Shown here: positions 1 through 10,801 of the stretch, piece by piece
How the letters are laid out: every line of letters begins with the position of its first letter
How positions within the stretch are numbered: position 1 is the first letter of the stretch
Source: Vibrio fortis
GTDB taxonomy: Bacteria; Pseudomonadota; Gammaproteobacteria; Enterobacterales; Vibrionaceae
Assembly (NCBI RefSeq): GCF_024347475.1
Contig: NZ_AP025487.1
Span: forward strand, 2,914,001 to 2,978,000
Direction: 5' to 3'
DNA: 64,000 nucleotides
Position numbers and translations under genes: made by a program
The notes under the pieces: generated by a model
What the model was told of the DNA's origin: nothing
What the model saw: only the letters and a program-made list of their open reading frames with translations
Databases searched by the model: none

Positions 1-305
1 TGGCTTGATTTTAGAGACTGCTGTTGCTCACTTTTCTGCTCGCTCAAACCGACAGTATTAATCTCAAGCTCGACGCGGCTAGTTGCCGGCTCGCTTTGAG
101 TCATTTCTGATTTTGGAAAAGGGACGATTAATAGCAACAATACGACAGGCGTCAGCACCATCAAAGCGCGTTGGTGTAATTTAGGCAAGCTCTGCCATAA
201 GCCACTAATCTTATTTTTGACTTCGCCAAATTCGATGGCATTGAATTTATCTTTGCACAGCTGCAAATAATCTACTTGTTGTTTCTTCTTATGACGACGA
301 TTCAT
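1..305 (-). CDS. OapA/YtfB-family cell envelope protein, N-terminal part (gene runs off the window)
   Basis: Only the first 101 codons are present; the frame is open to the window edge. The start is the ATG at 303-305, with AGGG about nine bases upstream. The protein begins with a very basic cytoplasmic stretch (MNRRHKKKQQ), has a Pro-Lys-Leu-His-Gln-Arg motif near residues 41-46, then a single hydrophobic segment at about 47-63 and a Ser/Gln/Glu-rich periplasmic start. This matches the N-terminal domain of opacity-associated protein A (E. coli YtfB, a septal glycan-binding protein). Divergent fklB next door is the same neighbour as in E. coli (ytfB-fklB). The C-terminal LysM/OapA domain expected for the family lies outside the window. 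Confidence 0.8.
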   Translation of the reverse strand, partial: MNRRHKKKQQVDYLQLCKDKFNAIEFGEVKNKISGLWQSLPKLHQRALMVLTPVVLLLLIVPFPKSEMTQSEPATSRVELEINTVGLSEQKSEQQQSLKSS

Positions 306-519
306 ACGGCTGCGCCCTAACTATTGATTAACTACAGTATAAAAACCAAAACTTGAACAGTATAGATTTTTCCTTCATTACGGGAGCAATGCAATAAAAA
401 TAGTGCCATTGTGATTTGAGTACGTGAAAGCTAGGGCGAATCAGGGTGTAGCCGTTTCTTCGAGCTGTTAATACTGGTATTCTTACCTTTTTCGTACTGA
501 CACAAAAAGAGTAACTTTC

Positions 520-1140
520 ATGTCTGAAGTAAAATTTGAAACTGTAGAGCAAAAAGCTAGCTACGGTATCGGTCTACAAATGGGCCAACAACTAGCTGGT
601 TCTGGTCTTGAAGGCCTAAACGTTGACGCAATCGCTGCTGGTATCGCAACTGCACTAACTGGTGACATGCCAGCTATCGAAGTTGACGAAATCAACAAAG
701 CTCTTCAAGAGCTTCACACTCGCGCAGAAGCAATCCGTCAAGAAGCAGCTAAAGCAGCAGCAGCTGACGGCGAAGCGTTCCTAACTGACAACGCTCTACG
801 TCCAGAAGTAACTGTTCTTGAGTCTGGTCTACAGTACGAAGTAATCACTGAAGGTACTGGTGAAATCCCAACTGCTGATAAGCAAGTTCGCGTTCACTAC
901 CACGGTGAGCTAACAGACGGTACTGTATTTGACAGCTCTGTATCTCGCGGTCAACCAGCTGAGTTCCCAGTAACTGGTGTTATCCAAGGTTGGGTTCAAG
1001 CTCTACAAATGATGCCTGTAGGTTCTAAGTGGAAACTATACATCCCACAAGATCTTGCATACGGTGAGCGTGGCGCAGGTGCTGCTATCCCTCCATTTGC
1101 AGCTCTAGTATTCGAAGTAGAACTTCTAGCTATCCTTTAA
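520..1140 (+). CDS. fklB: FKBP-type peptidyl-prolyl cis-trans isomerase FklB
   Basis: A 206-residue protein, the length of E. coli FklB (FKBP22). The helical N-terminal dimerisation region (about 1-110) carries the family opening [13 protein letters not shown]. The C-terminal FKBP domain (about 112-206) shows [18 protein letters not shown], the active-site loop VIQGWVQAL and the terminal VFEVELLAI. There is no signal peptide, so it should act in the cytoplasm as a prolyl isomerase and folding helper. It is divergent from the oapA/ytfB gene and is followed by a strong terminator, so it is probably monocistronic. Codon use is strongly biased, which suggests high expression. Confidence 0.95.
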   Translation: MSEVKFETVEQKASYGIGLQMGQQLAGSGLEGLNVDAIAAGIATALTGDMPAIEVDEINKALQELHTRAEAIRQEAAKAAAADGEAFLTDNALRPEVTVLESGLQYEVITEGTGEIPTADKQVRVHYHGELTDGTVFDSSVSRGQPAEFPVTGVIQGWVQALQMMPVGSKWKLYIPQDLAYGERGAGAAIPPFAALVFEVELLAIL

Positions 1141-1196
1141 TTTTAAAAGCCCTTGGTAAACAATCTACTAAGAGCAAAATAAAGTTAAATTAATAC

Positions 1197-1226
1197 AACG
1201 GCGATGTAACAACATCGCCGTTTTTC
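1197..1226 (+). terminator. Rho-independent terminator of fklB
   Basis: A perfect 11-bp stem (1197-1207 with 1212-1222), a four-base loop AACA and a following run of T on the plus strand. It lies 57 bases after the fklB stop. Confidence 0.9.
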
Positions 1227-1271
1227 GTTTATAGTGAAAGTGACGATTACTTTATTACTTAAGGAAGAATA

Positions 1272-1766
1272 ATGAAGAAAGCACTCATCACTGTATTCAG
1301 CGCATTGGCTGTTGCCTCTTGCGCAAGCACTTCAGACCAAGCTTCAACAAGCGCTGCCGCAACGACTGACTATTCTCAACTGACTCAAACAGCACTAATG
1401 GCTGCTGTAAACCTCTGGTCACAGCAAAATGAATCGACGCCTTTGGCAGATACTGTTGCTGAACAAGCATCTGTAAGTAGCGATCAAGCACTGGGTGGTA
1501 TTGGTTCAATGCTGGCACTAGCACAAAACTCTCTAAGCAGTGCCGATAACAAAGAACTGTCTTCACTGATTCCAGGCATGTCGACGCTTGAATCGACAGG
1601 TTTAACTTCTATCCTAAATTCACAAGGTGCTGTAGAAAGTGCATTCTCTGGTCTAGGTATGGACTCTTCAATGATCACGACTTTTGCACCAATTATCCTA
1701 CAAGCGCTTCAATCTCAAGGCGCAACGACTGGGTTACTTGATTCGTTATCGGCGATTTGGGGCTAA
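1272..1766 (+). CDS. DUF2780 (VcgC/VcgE-type) lipoprotein of unknown function
   Basis: A 164-residue protein with a short signal peptide ending in a plausible lipobox (VASC, Cys17), so a lipoprotein is likely. The mature part is low-complexity: a Ser/Thr/Ala/Gln-rich linker to about residue 45, then helical segments with repeated [12 protein letters not shown] and [20 protein letters not shown] patterns. This resembles DUF2780, a family reported mainly from Vibrio and relatives; its function is unknown to me. The start is supported by AAGGAAG seven bases upstream of the ATG. It has its own downstream terminator and is not obviously linked to fklB. Confidence 0.75.
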   Translation: MKKALITVFSALAVASCASTSDQASTSAAATTDYSQLTQTALMAAVNLWSQQNESTPLADTVAEQASVSSDQALGGIGSMLALAQNSLSSADNKELSSLIPGMSTLESTGLTSILNSQGAVESAFSGLGMDSSMITTFAPIILQALQSQGATTGLLDSLSAIWG

Positions 1767-1802
1767 TCCTTCAACCGATATGAGTTTAGATAGTTTGTAT
1801 TA

Positions 1803-1826
1803 AGGGCACTTCGGTGCTCTTTTTTG
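1803..1826 (+). terminator. Terminator after the DUF2780 gene
   Basis: AGGGCAC (1803-1809), a TTCG tetraloop, GTGCTCT (1814-1820; one G-U pair) and a T run. It ends 16 bases before the heptamer array. Confidence 0.8.
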
Positions 1827-1841
1827 TGGGTGTTAGAAATT

Positions 1842-1966
<125 letters not shown>

Positions 1967-2041
1967 TTTTGAGAAAGGAACGCCGTAAAGCAAGAGAAAG
2001 TGCCAAGTATCATGATGCAAGATTGAAAAGTACCAGATACA

Positions 2042-2068
2042 AAAAAGCCGAGCTAGGCTCGGCTTTTT
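2042..2068 (-). terminator. Terminator of the alpha operon after rplQ
   Basis: A symmetrical stem, AAAAAGCCGAGC (2042-2053) with GCTCGGCTTTTT (2057-2068), and a TAG loop. The T run on the minus strand fits termination after rplQ. The hairpin could also work on the plus strand. Confidence 0.9.
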
Positions 2069-2089
2069 GTATTAACAATCTAGTATAGA

Positions 2090-2470
2090 TTACTCAGCAG
2101 CTTCTTCAGCAGCTGGGCGGTCTACAAGCTCAATGTATGCCATTGGAGCTTTATCACCAGTACGGAAACCACATTTAAGAATGCGAGTGTAACCACCTTG
2201 GCGAGCCGCGAAACGCGGGCCTAGTTCATTAAATAGTTTTGCAACAACTTCGTTATCACGAGTGCGTGCGAATGCAAGACGACGGTTAGCAACACTGTCT
2301 GTCTTAGCTAGGGTAATCAACGGCTCAATTACGCGACGTAGTTCTTTTGCTTTTGGCACGGTAGTTTTGATAACTTCGTGACGAACAAGAGAGCTAGCCA
2401 TGTTGCTGAACATCGCTTTGCGATGACTGCTGTTGCGGTTGAGTTGACGACCACTCTTACGATGGCGCAT
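2090..2470 (-). CDS. rplQ: 50S ribosomal protein L17
   Basis: 126 residues, beginning [20 protein letters not shown] as in gammaproteobacterial L17, with the usual acidic tail (ending AAEEAAE). It is the last gene of the alpha operon, 25 bp after rpoA and immediately before a terminator. L17 lies near the peptide exit tunnel on the large subunit and is co-expressed with the RNA polymerase alpha subunit. Confidence 0.98.
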   Translation of the reverse strand: MRHRKSGRQLNRNSSHRKAMFSNMASSLVRHEVIKTTVPKAKELRRVIEPLITLAKTDSVANRRLAFARTRDNEVVAKLFNELGPRFAARQGGYTRILKCGFRTGDKAPMAYIELVDRPAAEEAAE

Positions 2471-2495
2471 GACCTAATCCTTCTAACTTTTTCGA

Positions 2496-3488
2496 TTAAT
2501 CTTCAGCGATTGACGCTGGTGGCCAGTTTTCTAGACGCATGCCTAGAGATAGACCACGTGAAGCAAGCACATCTTTAATCTCTGTAAGAGATTTCTTACC
2601 AAGGTTTGGCGTTTTAAGTAGCTCAACCTCAGTGCGCTGTACAAGATCACCGATGTAGTGAATCGCTTCTGCTTTCAAACAGTTAGCAGAGCGAACTGTT
2701 AGTTCAAGATCGTCTACAGGACGTAGTAGGATAGGATCGAATTCTGGCTTCTCTTCCTTCTCCTCAGGTACACGTACATCACGTAGATCTACGAACGCAT
2801 CCAGTTGTTCAGCTAGGATAGTAGCTGCGCGACGGATTGCTTCCTCAGGTTCTAGAGTACCGTTCGTTTCCATATCGATAACAAGCTTGTCTAAGTCAGT
2901 ACGTTGTTCTACACGTGCCGCTTCTACAGCGTAAGCGATTTTATCAACCGGGCTGTAAGTAGCGTCAACTAGTAGACGACCGATTGGACGCTCATCTTCT
3001 TCAGTATGGATACGAGCTGAAGCTGGAACGTAACCACGACCACGTTCTACTTTGATACGCATAGCGATCTCAGCGTTGTCATCCGTTAGGTGACAAATTA
3101 CGTGCTCAGGGTTAGCGATCTCTACATCACCATCGTGGGTGATGTCACCTGCAACAACAGGGCCTGAGCCTGATTTGTTCAGTGTAATAAACACTTCATC
3201 TTTGCCTTCAGCAACGCGTACAGCCAAACCTTTTAGGTTTAGAAGGATTTCAAGGATATCTTCCTGAACGCCTTCTTTAGTGCTGTATTCGTGTAGCACA
3301 CCTTCAATTTCAACTTCTGTTACGGCACAACCCGGCATAGAAGATAGAAGAATGCGGCGAAGAGCATTACCTAGAGTATGGCCGAAACCGCGCTCTAATG
3401 GCTCAAGAGTTACTTTTGCGTGTGTCGTATTGATCTGTTCAATGTCAACAAGACGCGGCTTAAGAAATTCTGTTACAGAACCCTGCAT
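2496..3488 (-). CDS. rpoA: DNA-directed RNA polymerase alpha subunit
   Basis: 330 residues. The N-terminal dimerisation and assembly domain (about 1-235) includes the [18 protein letters not shown] segment. An acidic linker ([10 protein letters not shown]) leads to the C-terminal domain (about 250-330) that binds UP elements and activators. The key DNA-contact arginine of E. coli R265 is R266 here, in [13 protein letters not shown]. This domain is the usual contact for CRP and OxyR, both encoded in this window. The gene is in the alpha operon between rpsD and rplQ. Confidence 0.99.
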   Translation of the reverse strand: MQGSVTEFLKPRLVDIEQINTTHAKVTLEPLERGFGHTLGNALRRILLSSMPGCAVTEVEIEGVLHEYSTKEGVQEDILEILLNLKGLAVRVAEGKDEVFITLNKSGSGPVVAGDITHDGDVEIANPEHVICHLTDDNAEIAMRIKVERGRGYVPASARIHTEEDERPIGRLLVDATYSPVDKIAYAVEAARVEQRTDLDKLVIDMETNGTLEPEEAIRRAATILAEQLDAFVDLRDVRVPEEKEEKPEFDPILLRPVDDLELTVRSANCLKAEAIHYIGDLVQRTEVELLKTPNLGKKSLTEIKDVLASRGLSLGMRLENWPPASIAED

Positions 3489-3510
3489 TGTGTCCTCTCT
3501 TTTTTTAACC

Positions 3511-4131
3511 TTACTTAGAGTAAAGTTCGACGATCAAGTGTTCGTTGATGTCAGCTGATAGGTCAGAACGCTCAGGCATACGCTTGAATGTACCTTCCAT
3601 TTTGCCAGCATCTACTTCAATCCAAGTTGGTTTTTCACGTTGTTCAGCAACTTCTAGAGCAGCTTTAATACGAGATTGCTGTTTAGCTTTCTCGCGGATA
3701 GAAACAACGTCATTAGCCGCTACTTTGAAAGAAGGAACGTTTACAACTTTACCGTTAACTAGGATAGCTTTGTGGCTAACTAGTTGACGAGATTCAGCGC
3801 GAGTTGCACCAAAGCCCATGCGGTAAACTACGTTATCAAGACGACCTTCAAGAAGCTGAAGTAGGTTTTCACCTGTGTTGCCTTTAAGACGTGCAGCTTC
3901 TTTGTAGTAGTTACGGAATTGTTTTTCTAGAACGCCGTAGATACGACGAACTTTTTGCTTCTCACGAAGCTGAACGCCATACTCAGATAGACGACCGCGA
4001 CGAGCGCCGTGTACACCTGGTGCGTTATCAATTTTACACTTGGTATCGATCGCGCGAACACCAGACTTAAGAAATAAGTCAGTGCCTTCACGACGGCTAA
4101 GCTTCAGCTTAGGACCCAAATATCTTGCCAT
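3511..4131 (-). CDS. rpsD: 30S ribosomal protein S4
   Basis: 206 residues beginning [20 protein letters not shown]; the zinc-free form, with the S4 RNA-binding domain at about 95-160. S4 nucleates small-subunit assembly. In enteric bacteria it represses its own operon by binding the pseudoknotted leader before rpsM, and a matching leader is visible here at 4930-5016. It lies between rpsK and rpoA. Confidence 0.98.
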   Translation of the reverse strand: MARYLGPKLKLSRREGTDLFLKSGVRAIDTKCKIDNAPGVHGARRGRLSEYGVQLREKQKVRRIYGVLEKQFRNYYKEAARLKGNTGENLLQLLEGRLDNVVYRMGFGATRAESRQLVSHKAILVNGKVVNVPSFKVAANDVVSIREKAKQQSRIKAALEVAEQREKPTWIEVDAGKMEGTFKRMPERSDLSADINEHLIVELYSK

Positions 4132-4160
4132 GATCTTTCTCCAATTATCCTAGAAACGAA

Positions 4161-4556
<396 letters not shown>

Positions 4557-4569
4557 CTACCTTATCCGA

Positions 4570-4926
4570 TTATTTCTTGATCGGCTTGCGCGGACCCTTA
4601 CGGGTGCGAGCGTTGGTTTTAGTACGCTGTCCACGTAGTGGTAGACTGCGACGATGACGAAGACCGCGGTAACAGCCAAGGTCCATAAGACGCTTGATGT
4701 TCATCGATACTTCACGACGTAGATCACCTTCTACAGTGTACTTAGCTACACCATCACGCAGTTGATCGATCTGCTCTTCAGTTAGTTCACTGATCTTAGC
4801 ATCTTCAGCAATACCCACTTCAGCTAGAATAGCTTGAGAGCGAGTTTTACCGATACCGTAGATTGCAGTAAGTGCAATCACAGAATGCTTGTGATCAGGA
4901 ATGTTAATGCCTGCTATACGGGCCAT
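4570..4926 (-). CDS. rpsM: 30S ribosomal protein S13
   Basis: 118 residues beginning [20 protein letters not shown], with the lysine-rich tail (GPRKPIKK) that reaches the P-site tRNA. It is the first gene of the alpha operon. It has its own promoter and a structured leader in the 146-bp gap after rpmJ, with GGAGTG seven bases before the ATG. Confidence 0.98.
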   Translation of the reverse strand: MARIAGINIPDHKHSVIALTAIYGIGKTRSQAILAEVGIAEDAKISELTEEQIDQLRDGVAKYTVEGDLRREVSMNIKRLMDLGCYRGLRHRRSLPLRGQRTKTNARTRKGPRKPIKK

Positions 4927-4929
4927 TAT

Positions 4930-5016
4930 TCACTCCAATGTTTCATAAAAGAATTATCCGCAGCAAAGCCCGTTATGGATACGCTGCGGCATACTACTTC
5001 TTTTGCACGCAAAAGG
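4930..5016 (-). ncRNA. Alpha-operon leader (S4-binding pseudoknot type)
   Basis: The transcript of this strip forms a 7-bp stem CCGCAGC/GCTGCGG (plus-strand 4958-4964 and 4983-4989) enclosing the tract AACGGGCTTT, and an upstream stem CTTTTGC/GCAAAAG (5000-5006 and 5009-5015). The AACGGGCTTT element and the layout directly before the rpsM start match the E. coli alpha-operon leader, where S4 traps the ribosome at the start site. The homology is judged from memory of that leader; pseudoknot pairing was not computed. Confidence 0.75.
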
Positions 5017-5026
5017 TAGGCCGAGA

Positions 5027-5055
5027 AATATACTCGACTCTACCTTGTATTTCAA
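5027..5055 (-). promoter_or_regulatory. Promoter of the alpha operon
   Basis: On the minus strand, TTGAAA (5050-5055), a 17-bp spacer and TATATT (5027-5032). It is placed between rpmJ and rpsM just upstream of the S4-type leader. Confidence 0.75.
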
Positions 5056-5072
5056 GTAAAAATTTCTGCTAA

Positions 5073-5186
5073 TTAGCCTTGGCGTTGCTTATGCTTTGGC
5101 TCACTGCAAATCACGCGAACGACACCGTTACGCTTGATAACTTTACAGTTACGGCAGATTTTTTTAACGGAAGCACGAACTTTCAT
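5073..5186 (-). CDS. rpmJ: 50S ribosomal protein L36
   Basis: A 37-residue protein ([14 protein letters not shown]...), too short for a default open-frame cut-off. Cys11, Cys14, Cys27 and His32 form the zinc site, so this is the zinc-containing (C+) form. It follows secY in transcription order, with a 39-bp gap, as in the E. coli spc operon. Confidence 0.97.
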
Positions 5187-5225
5187 TGCTAAACTCCGTA
5201 AATGGAACTGAACGTCACCGCCGGA

Positions 5226-6560
5226 TTAACGGCCGTAACCTTTCAGATTCGCTTTCTTTAACACAGAATCATACTGTTGGGACATCAGATGAGTCTGTAC
5301 CTGTGCCATGAAATCCATGATAACAACAACTACGATTAGTAGTGATGTACCGCCGAAGTAGAAACGTACGTTCCACGCGACCATCATGAATTCAGGAATC
5401 AGACAGATAAAGGTAATGTATAGAGCGCCCGCTAGGGTCAATCTTGTCATCACTTTATCGATATACTTCGCTGTCTGCTCACCTGGGCGGATACCGGGTA
5501 CGAATGCACCAGACTTCTTCAAGTTATCAGCTGTTTCACGTGGGTTAAACACCAACGCTGTATAGAAGAAACAGAAGAAGATTATAGCTGCAGCATATAG
5601 CATTACATACAGAGGTTGACCTGGGCTAAGAGCCAATGACACGTCAGTTAACCAACCGAACGCGCTGCTCTCACCATTCTGACCAAACCACTGAGCCAAT
5701 GTTCCTGGGAACAAGATAATGCTCGATGCAAAGATTGCTGGAATAACACCTGCCATGTTGATTTTCAACGGTAGGTGCGAGCTTTGTGCTGCAAATACTT
5801 TACGACCTTGTTGACGCTTCGCGTAGTTAACAACGATTCGGCGTTGACCACGTTCCATGAAAACAACGAAGTAAATTACAGCAAAAGACAGTACAGCAAT
5901 TAACAGCAGAAGAAGCACATGCAATTCACCTTGACGCGCTTGCTCGATTGTTTGACCGATTGCAGAAGGCAATCCAGCAACAATACCTGCAAAAATCAGA
6001 ATGGAGATACCATTACCGATTCCTCGCTCAGTGATTTGTTCACCTAACCACATTAAGAACATGGTACCAGTTACTAAACTCACGGTAGCAATAAGCGTAA
6101 ACATGGTTTGGTTGATAACAACCAGATTATCGACCATGTTTGGTAAGCCCGTTGCAATACCAATAGCTTGGAATGTTGCAAGTACAAGCGTGCCGTAGCG
6201 TGTATATTGGCTGATCTTACGACGGCCTGCTTCACCCTCTTTCTTGAGTTCCGCTAACGCTGGATGAACTACAGTTAACAATTGGACTACGATCGATGCC
6301 GAAATATACGGCATGATACCCAATGCTAATATAGATGCACGCTCAAGAGCACCACCGGAGAACATGTTAAACATTTCAACGATGGTACCTTTTTGCTGTT
6401 CGAACAAATCGGCAAGTACAGCAGCGTCAATACCAGGGATCGGCACAAAAGAGCCTGCTCGGAATACTAAAAGTGCACCAATTACGAATAATAAGCGCGA
6501 CTTTAGTTCACTTAAGCCGCTCTGAGCACTACGAAAATCTTGTCCTGGTTTCTTAGCCAT
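5226..6560 (-). CDS. secY: Protein translocase subunit SecY
   Basis: 444 residues with ten predicted membrane helices, the first at about 22-42. It carries the GLPNMVDN and [17 protein letters not shown] cytosolic-loop segments typical of SecY. It forms the protein-conducting channel of the inner membrane with SecE and SecG. It is encoded near the end of the spc operon between rplO and rpmJ. Confidence 0.98.
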   Translation of the reverse strand: MAKKPGQDFRSAQSGLSELKSRLLFVIGALLVFRAGSFVPIPGIDAAVLADLFEQQKGTIVEMFNMFSGGALERASILALGIMPYISASIVVQLLTVVHPALAELKKEGEAGRRKISQYTRYGTLVLATFQAIGIATGLPNMVDNLVVINQTMFTLIATVSLVTGTMFLMWLGEQITERGIGNGISILIFAGIVAGLPSAIGQTIEQARQGELHVLLLLLIAVLSFAVIYFVVFMERGQRRIVVNYAKRQQGRKVFAAQSSHLPLKINMAGVIPAIFASSIILFPGTLAQWFGQNGESSAFGWLTDVSLALSPGQPLYVMLYAAAIIFFCFFYTALVFNPRETADNLKKSGAFVPGIRPGEQTAKYIDKVMTRLTLAGALYITFICLIPEFMMVAWNVRFYFGGTSLLIVVVVIMDFMAQVQTHLMSQQYDSVLKKANLKGYGR

Positions 6561-6580
6561 CTGTACCTCGTTCCTCGAGA

Positions 6581-7015
6581 TTATTCCTCGATTTTACCGC
6601 CTGCAGCTTCGATTGCAGCTTTAGCGCCTTTAGTCACGCGTAGACCTTTAACAGTCACAGCTTTGCTAAGTTCACCAGAAAGAACGATCTTAACGAATTC
6701 GATGTTCTTAGTGATAACGTTAGCAGCTTTTAGGCTGTTCAGATCAACTACGTCACCAGTTACTTTCGCTAGCTCAGCTAGACGAACTTCAGCAGACACT
6801 AGGCTCTTACGAGAAGTGAAACCGAATTTTGGTAGACGCTGTTTCAGAGGCATTTGACCGCCTTCGAAACCTGGACGAACTGAACCGCCAGAGCGTGATT
6901 TTTGACCTTTGTGACCGCGGCCACCTGTTTTACCAAGGCCAGAACCGATACCACGACCTACACGCTTCTTAGAAGGTTTAGAGCCAGCAGCCGGTGATAG
7001 AGTATTCAAACGCAT
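6581..7015 (-). CDS. rplO: 50S ribosomal protein L15
   Basis: 144 residues beginning [20 protein letters not shown], followed by the glycine- and arginine-rich extension [20 protein letters not shown] that penetrates 23S rRNA. A late-assembly protein of the large subunit. It is 5 bp after rpmD and 20 bp before secY. Confidence 0.98.
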   Translation of the reverse strand: MRLNTLSPAAGSKPSKKRVGRGIGSGLGKTGGRGHKGQKSRSGGSVRPGFEGGQMPLKQRLPKFGFTSRKSLVSAEVRLAELAKVTGDVVDLNSLKAANVITKNIEFVKIVLSGELSKAVTVKGLRVTKGAKAAIEAAGGKIEE

Positions 7016-7020
7016 TCTGA

Positions 7021-7197
7021 TTACTCCTCAATCTTAACCATGTAGTAAACCTTGTTGATCATACCGCGTACGCACGGAGTATCTTCAAGTTCTACTGTAT
7101 GGTTGATGCGACGAAGGCCTAGACCTTTAAGACACGCTTTGTGCTTAGGTAGGCGACCAATTGAGCTTTTAGTTTGAGTTACTTTAATAGTTGCCAT
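7021..7197 (-). CDS. rpmD: 50S ribosomal protein L30
   Basis: 58 residues from the ATG at 7195-7197 ([20 protein letters not shown]). A longer upstream frame to 7224 adds nine residues not found in L30 and overlaps the end of rpsE, so I reject it. A non-essential-type large-subunit protein, in its usual position between rpsE and rplO. Confidence 0.96.
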   Translation of the reverse strand: MATIKVTQTKSSIGRLPKHKACLKGLGLRRINHTVELEDTPCVRGMINKVYYMVKIEE

Positions 7198-7204
7198 CGT
7201 GTGC

Positions 7205-7705
7205 TTACTCCGAAATAGATTCAACAGTTAGACCACGTTTAGCAGCAACCATTTCTGGTGACTTAACGTCTACTAGAGCACCAATCGTTGCACGAACGAT
7301 GTTGATAGGGTTCGTAGAACCGTATGCTTTAGAAAGTACGTTGTGTACACCTGCAACTTCAAGTACAGCACGCATTGCACCACCGGCAATTACACCTGTA
7401 CCTTCTGCAGCTGGCTGCATGTAAACTTTAGAGCCCGAATGACGACCTTTCACCGGGTGGTGAAGTGTGCCTTCGTTCAGCGCAACAGTAACCATATTAC
7501 GACGCGCCTTTTCCATTGCTTTTTGGATCGCTGCAGGTACTTCACGAGCTTTGCCGTAACCGAAACCTACACGACCGTTACCGTCACCAACTACTGTTAG
7601 TGCAGTGAAGCTCATGATTCGACCACCTTTAACCGTCTTAGAAACACGGTTAACTGCGATCAGCTTTTCTTGCAAATCATTAGCTTGTTGTTGTTCTTTA
7701 GCCAT
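7205..7705 (-). CDS. rpsE: 30S ribosomal protein S5
   Basis: 166 residues with the double-stranded RNA-binding-like N-terminal half ([19 protein letters not shown]) and the loop around residues 20-30 where spectinomycin-resistance changes occur in other bacteria. That loop looks wild-type. It contributes to decoding accuracy with S4. It is placed between rplR and rpmD. Confidence 0.98.
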   Translation of the reverse strand: MAKEQQQANDLQEKLIAVNRVSKTVKGGRIMSFTALTVVGDGNGRVGFGYGKAREVPAAIQKAMEKARRNMVTVALNEGTLHHPVKGRHSGSKVYMQPAAEGTGVIAGGAMRAVLEVAGVHNVLSKAYGSTNPINIVRATIGALVDVKSPEMVAAKRGLTVESISE

Positions 7706-7719
7706 CTTCCAACCCTACC

Positions 7720-8073
7720 TTAGAATTTCAGACCAGCTTCGCGAGCAGAATCTGCTAGCGCCGCTACTCGACCGTGGTATTGGAAACCAGAACGATCAAA
7801 TGCAACAGCAGTTACGCCTTTTTCAAGAGCGCGCTCAGCAACAGCTTTACCTACTGCTTTAGCTGCATCGATGTTACCAGTGTTCTTAACTTGCTCACGG
7901 ATCGCTTTTTCTACAGTAGAAGCAGCTGCGATAACCTCAGAGCCGTTTGCCGCGATAACTTGTGCGTATACGTGACGAGGAGTACGGTGTACTACTAGAC
8001 GCTCAACGCGAAGTTCTGCAATCTTACGACGTGCACGTGTAGCACGACGGATGCGAGATGCTTTCTTATCCAT
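7720..8073 (-). CDS. rplR: 50S ribosomal protein L18
   Basis: 117 residues beginning [20 protein letters not shown]; binds 5S rRNA together with L5 and L25 in the central protuberance. The C-terminal [24 protein letters not shown] motif is typical. It is encoded between rplF and rpsE with 9- and 14-bp gaps. Confidence 0.98.
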   Translation of the reverse strand: MDKKASRIRRATRARRKIAELRVERLVVHRTPRHVYAQVIAANGSEVIAAASTVEKAIREQVKNTGNIDAAKAVGKAVAERALEKGVTAVAFDRSGFQYHGRVAALADSAREAGLKF

Positions 8074-8082
8074 AGTGATACC

Positions 8083-8616
8083 TTACTTCTTCTTAGCTTC
8101 TTTAGTACGCACATTTTCATCTGCGTAACGTACACCCTTGCCTTTGTATGGCTCAGGTTCACGGTAAGAACGAATGTCAGCCGCAACTTGACCAACTAGT
8201 TGCTTGTCACAACCAGTTACAACGATCTCAGTTTGGCTAGGGCACTCAGCTTTAATACCTTCAGGTAGAGCGTGCTCTACTGGGTGAGAAAAACCAAGAG
8301 TTAGAGCTACAGAGTTGCCTTTCATAGCAGCACGGTAACCAACACCCTTTAGAGTTAGCTTCTTAGTGAAGCCCTCAGTAACACCCACAACCATGTTGTT
8401 AACTAGAGCGCGAGCTGTACCAGCTTGTGCCCATGCGTTAGCAACACCTTCTTTCGGACCGAAAGTTAGGTTGTTTTCTTCCTGTGCGATAACTACGGCG
8501 TCGTTAAGAACGCGAGTAAGCTCACCTTTACCACCTTTTACAGTGATTTCTTGGCCGTTTAGTTTCACCTCTACGCCAGCTGGAATAGCGACAGGTGCTT
8601 TAGCAACACGAGACAT
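8083..8616 (-). CDS. rplF: 50S ribosomal protein L6
   Basis: 177 residues built of two L6 repeats, the second including [16 protein letters not shown] near the C-terminus. It lies near the factor-binding site where EF-G, encoded at 18552-20648, docks. Spc operon, 13 bp after rpsH. Confidence 0.98.
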   Translation of the reverse strand: MSRVAKAPVAIPAGVEVKLNGQEITVKGGKGELTRVLNDAVVIAQEENNLTFGPKEGVANAWAQAGTARALVNNMVVGVTEGFTKKLTLKGVGYRAAMKGNSVALTLGFSHPVEHALPEGIKAECPSQTEIVVTGCDKQLVGQVAADIRSYREPEPYKGKGVRYADENVRTKEAKKK

Positions 8617-8629
8617 AATCTACTCCTTA

Positions 8630-9022
8630 TTAAGCTACGTAACAGATGATTTCACCGCCAAGACCTGCTTTGCGAGCAGCACGGTCAGTCATAAGACCCT
8701 TGGAAGTAGAAACAACTGCAATACCAAGACCACCCATCACTGTTGGTAGCGAGTCTTTATTTTTATAAACTCGTAGACCAGGGCGTGATACGCGCTTGAT
8801 TTGCTCGATTACAGGTTTAGCTTGGAAGTACTTAAGAGTAACTTCTAGCTCAGGTTTTGCTTCGCCTTCTACAGCGAAGTCAGTGATGTAACCTTCAGCT
8901 TTTAATAGTGCAGCAATTGCAACTTTAAGCTTTGAAGAAGGCATTTTAACAGCAACTTTGTTTGCTGCCTGACCGTTACGAACGCGGGTCAGCATATCCG
9001 AAATCGGATCTTGCATGCTCAT
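8630..9022 (-). CDS. rpsH: 30S ribosomal protein S8
   Basis: 130 residues beginning [20 protein letters not shown] and ending [12 protein letters not shown] primary 16S rRNA binder and, in E. coli, the translational repressor of the spc operon. I did not locate its mRNA target here. It sits between rpsN and rplF. Confidence 0.98.
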   Translation of the reverse strand: MSMQDPISDMLTRVRNGQAANKVAVKMPSSKLKVAIAALLKAEGYITDFAVEGEAKPELEVTLKYFQAKPVIEQIKRVSRPGLRVYKNKDSLPTVMGGLGIAVVSTSKGLMTDRAARKAGLGGEIICYVA

Positions 9023-9051
9023 AAGATTTACTCCAAATGATTAAGTGGCAA

Positions 9052-9357
9052 TTACCAGCTAGCCTTACGAAGTCCAGGAATCTCGCCTTTCATGCAAGCT
9101 TCACGAACTTTGATACGGCTTAGACCGAACTTACGTAGGTAACCGTGTGGACGACCAGTTTGGTTACAACGGTTGCGCTGACGTGATGCACTTGAATCAC
9201 GTGGAAGAGCTTGCAGTTTAAGAACTGCGTTCCAACGTTCTTCTTCAGATGCGTTTACATCGCTGATTAGAGCTTTTAGTGCTGAACGCTTTTCAGCGAA
9301 TTTAGCAACTAGCTTCGCACGCTTAGCTTCACGTGCTTTCATTGATTGTTTAGCCAT
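9052..9357 (-). CDS. rpsN: 30S ribosomal protein S14 (long, zinc-free form)
   Basis: 101 residues with the [20 protein letters not shown] segment at the C-terminus and no CxxC pair, so this is the long zinc-independent paralogue type. It is encoded 17 bp after rplE in the spc operon. Confidence 0.98.
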   Translation of the reverse strand: MAKQSMKAREAKRAKLVAKFAEKRSALKALISDVNASEEERWNAVLKLQALPRDSSASRQRNRCNQTGRPHGYLRKFGLSRIKVREACMKGEIPGLRKASW

Positions 9358-9374
9358 AACAGTAACCCTTCACC

Positions 9375-9914
9375 TTACTTACGGAATGGGAAGTTAAAGG
9401 CAGCCAGCAGAGCACGGCCTTCCGCATCAGTGCCAGCAGACGTCGTGATAGTAATATCAAGACCGCGCACACGATCGACTTTATCGTAGTCGATTTCCGG
9501 GAAGATGATTTGCTCGCGAACGCCCATGCTGTAGTTACCGCGACCGTCAAAAGACTTAGCGCTAACACCACGGAAATCACGTACACGTGGAAGAGCGATA
9601 GAGATAAGACGCTCTAGGAACTCCCACATACGTTCGCCACGTAAGGTTACTTTACAACCAATTGGGTAGCCTTCACGAATTTTGAAACCTGCAACAGATT
9701 TACGCGCTTTAGTGATAAGAGGCTTTTGACCAGAGATCGTTGCCATATCAGCTGCTGCGTTTTCTAGCAGTTTCTTATCGTTGATTGCTTCACCAACGCC
9801 CATGTTTAGGGTGATTTTCTCAATCCTAGGGACTTGCATGACGCTTGTGTAGCCGAACTCTTTGGTAAGCTCAGCGACTACAGACGACTTGTAGTAATCA
9901 TGCAGTTTCGCCAT
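9375..9914 (-). CDS. rplE: 50S ribosomal protein L5
   Basis: 179 residues beginning [20 protein letters not shown]; contains the 5S rRNA- and P-site tRNA-contacting loop around [10 protein letters not shown] and the terminal [14 protein letters not shown]. Spc operon, between rplX and rpsN. Confidence 0.98.
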   Translation of the reverse strand: MAKLHDYYKSSVVAELTKEFGYTSVMQVPRIEKITLNMGVGEAINDKKLLENAAADMATISGQKPLITKARKSVAGFKIREGYPIGCKVTLRGERMWEFLERLISIALPRVRDFRGVSAKSFDGRGNYSMGVREQIIFPEIDYDKVDRVRGLDITITTSAGTDAEGRALLAAFNFPFRK

Positions 9915-9938
9915 AGTAGAACTCCAAATTACTTCTAA

Positions 9939-10256
9939 TTAGTTAGAAACAGTTTCGCCGTTAGACTTAAAGAAACGAACTTTCTTACCATCTTCGATAC
10001 GGAAACCGATGCGGTCTGCTTTACCAGTAGCCGCGTTAAAGATTGCAACGTTAGAAGCATCGATTGCTGCTTCTTGTTCAACGATGCCACCTTGTTGACC
10101 TAGAGCCGGTTGAGGCTTTTGGTGCTTCTTAACAAGGTTGATACCTTCAACGATAACTTTACCAGTTGTCAGAACCTTAGTTACTTTACCTTTCTTGCCT
10201 TTATCTTTACCAGCAAGAATGATTACTTCGTCATTACGACGGATTTTAGCTGCCAT
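9939..10256 (-). CDS. rplX: 50S ribosomal protein L24
   Basis: 105 residues with the KOW motif near the N-terminus ([20 protein letters not shown]). An assembly initiator for the large subunit, located near the exit tunnel. Spc operon, 11 bp after rplN. Confidence 0.98.
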   Translation of the reverse strand: MAAKIRRNDEVIILAGKDKGKKGKVTKVLTTGKVIVEGINLVKKHQKPQPALGQQGGIVEQEAAIDASNVAIFNAATGKADRIGFRIEDGKKVRFFKSNGETVSN

Positions 10257-10267
10257 GTTGCCGCTCC

Positions 10268-10639
10268 TTACAGAACTTCAGGTGCTAGTGACACAATTTT
10301 CATGAATTTCGCGTTACGAAGTTCACGAGTCACAGGACCAAAGATACGTGTGCCGACTGGTTGCTCAGTAGTGTCGTTTAACAATACACAAGCATTACTG
10401 TCGAAGCGAATGACAGAACCGTCTGGGCGACGAACGCCTTTACGGGTGCGCACTACAACCGCCTTCAGAACATCACCTTTCTTTACTTTACCGCGAGGAA
10501 TTGCTTCCTTAACTGTAACTTTGATGATGTCACCGATATGTGCATAACGACGGTGAGAGCCACCCAGAACCTTAATACACATTACCTTGCGCGCGCCAGA
10601 GTTATCTGCTGCGTCAAGTGTACTTTGCATCTGGATCAT
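10268..10639 (-). CDS. rplN: 50S ribosomal protein L14
   Basis: 123 residues beginning [20 protein letters not shown]. It forms an intersubunit bridge with 16S rRNA. First gene of the spc operon: the 162-bp gap upstream holds an S10-operon terminator-like hairpin and the spc promoter. Confidence 0.98.
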   Translation of the reverse strand: MIQMQSTLDAADNSGARKVMCIKVLGGSHRRYAHIGDIIKVTVKEAIPRGKVKKGDVLKAVVVRTRKGVRRPDGSVIRFDSNACVLLNDTTEQPVGTRIFGPVTRELRNAKFMKIVSLAPEVL

Positions 10640-10708
10640 TGTTAGTGCTCCGCTAAATATTAAAACTAGACCCTCTCGGGTCGGGCTGCCTCTTTAAAAG
10701 GGACGCGA

Positions 10709-10739
10709 ATTGTACCACCCTTTTTTGGAATTGGGTAGA
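10709..10739 (-). promoter_or_regulatory. Promoter of the spc operon
   Basis: On the minus strand, TCTACC (10734-10739) and TACAAT (10709-10714), separated by 19 bp. The CTACCC...TACAAT arrangement resembles the E. coli spc promoter, which has the same weak -35 and is followed by a GC-rich start region. It lies about 70 bp upstream of rplN. Confidence 0.65.
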
Positions 10740-10748
10740 CAAAAAACA

Positions 10749-10780
10749 AGCGGCCCCAAAAAATATTTTGGAGCCGCTTA
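10749..10780 (-). terminator. Terminator-like hairpin between rpsQ and rplN
   Basis: AAGCGGC..CCAAAA pairs with TTTTGG..GCCGCTT across 10748-10780, with one internal mismatch. On the minus strand it is followed by TTTTTTG. It separates the S10 operon from the spc promoter and probably limits read-through. Confidence 0.7.
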
Positions 10781-10801
10781 TAAGTTATAGAATTACAAAG
10801 A

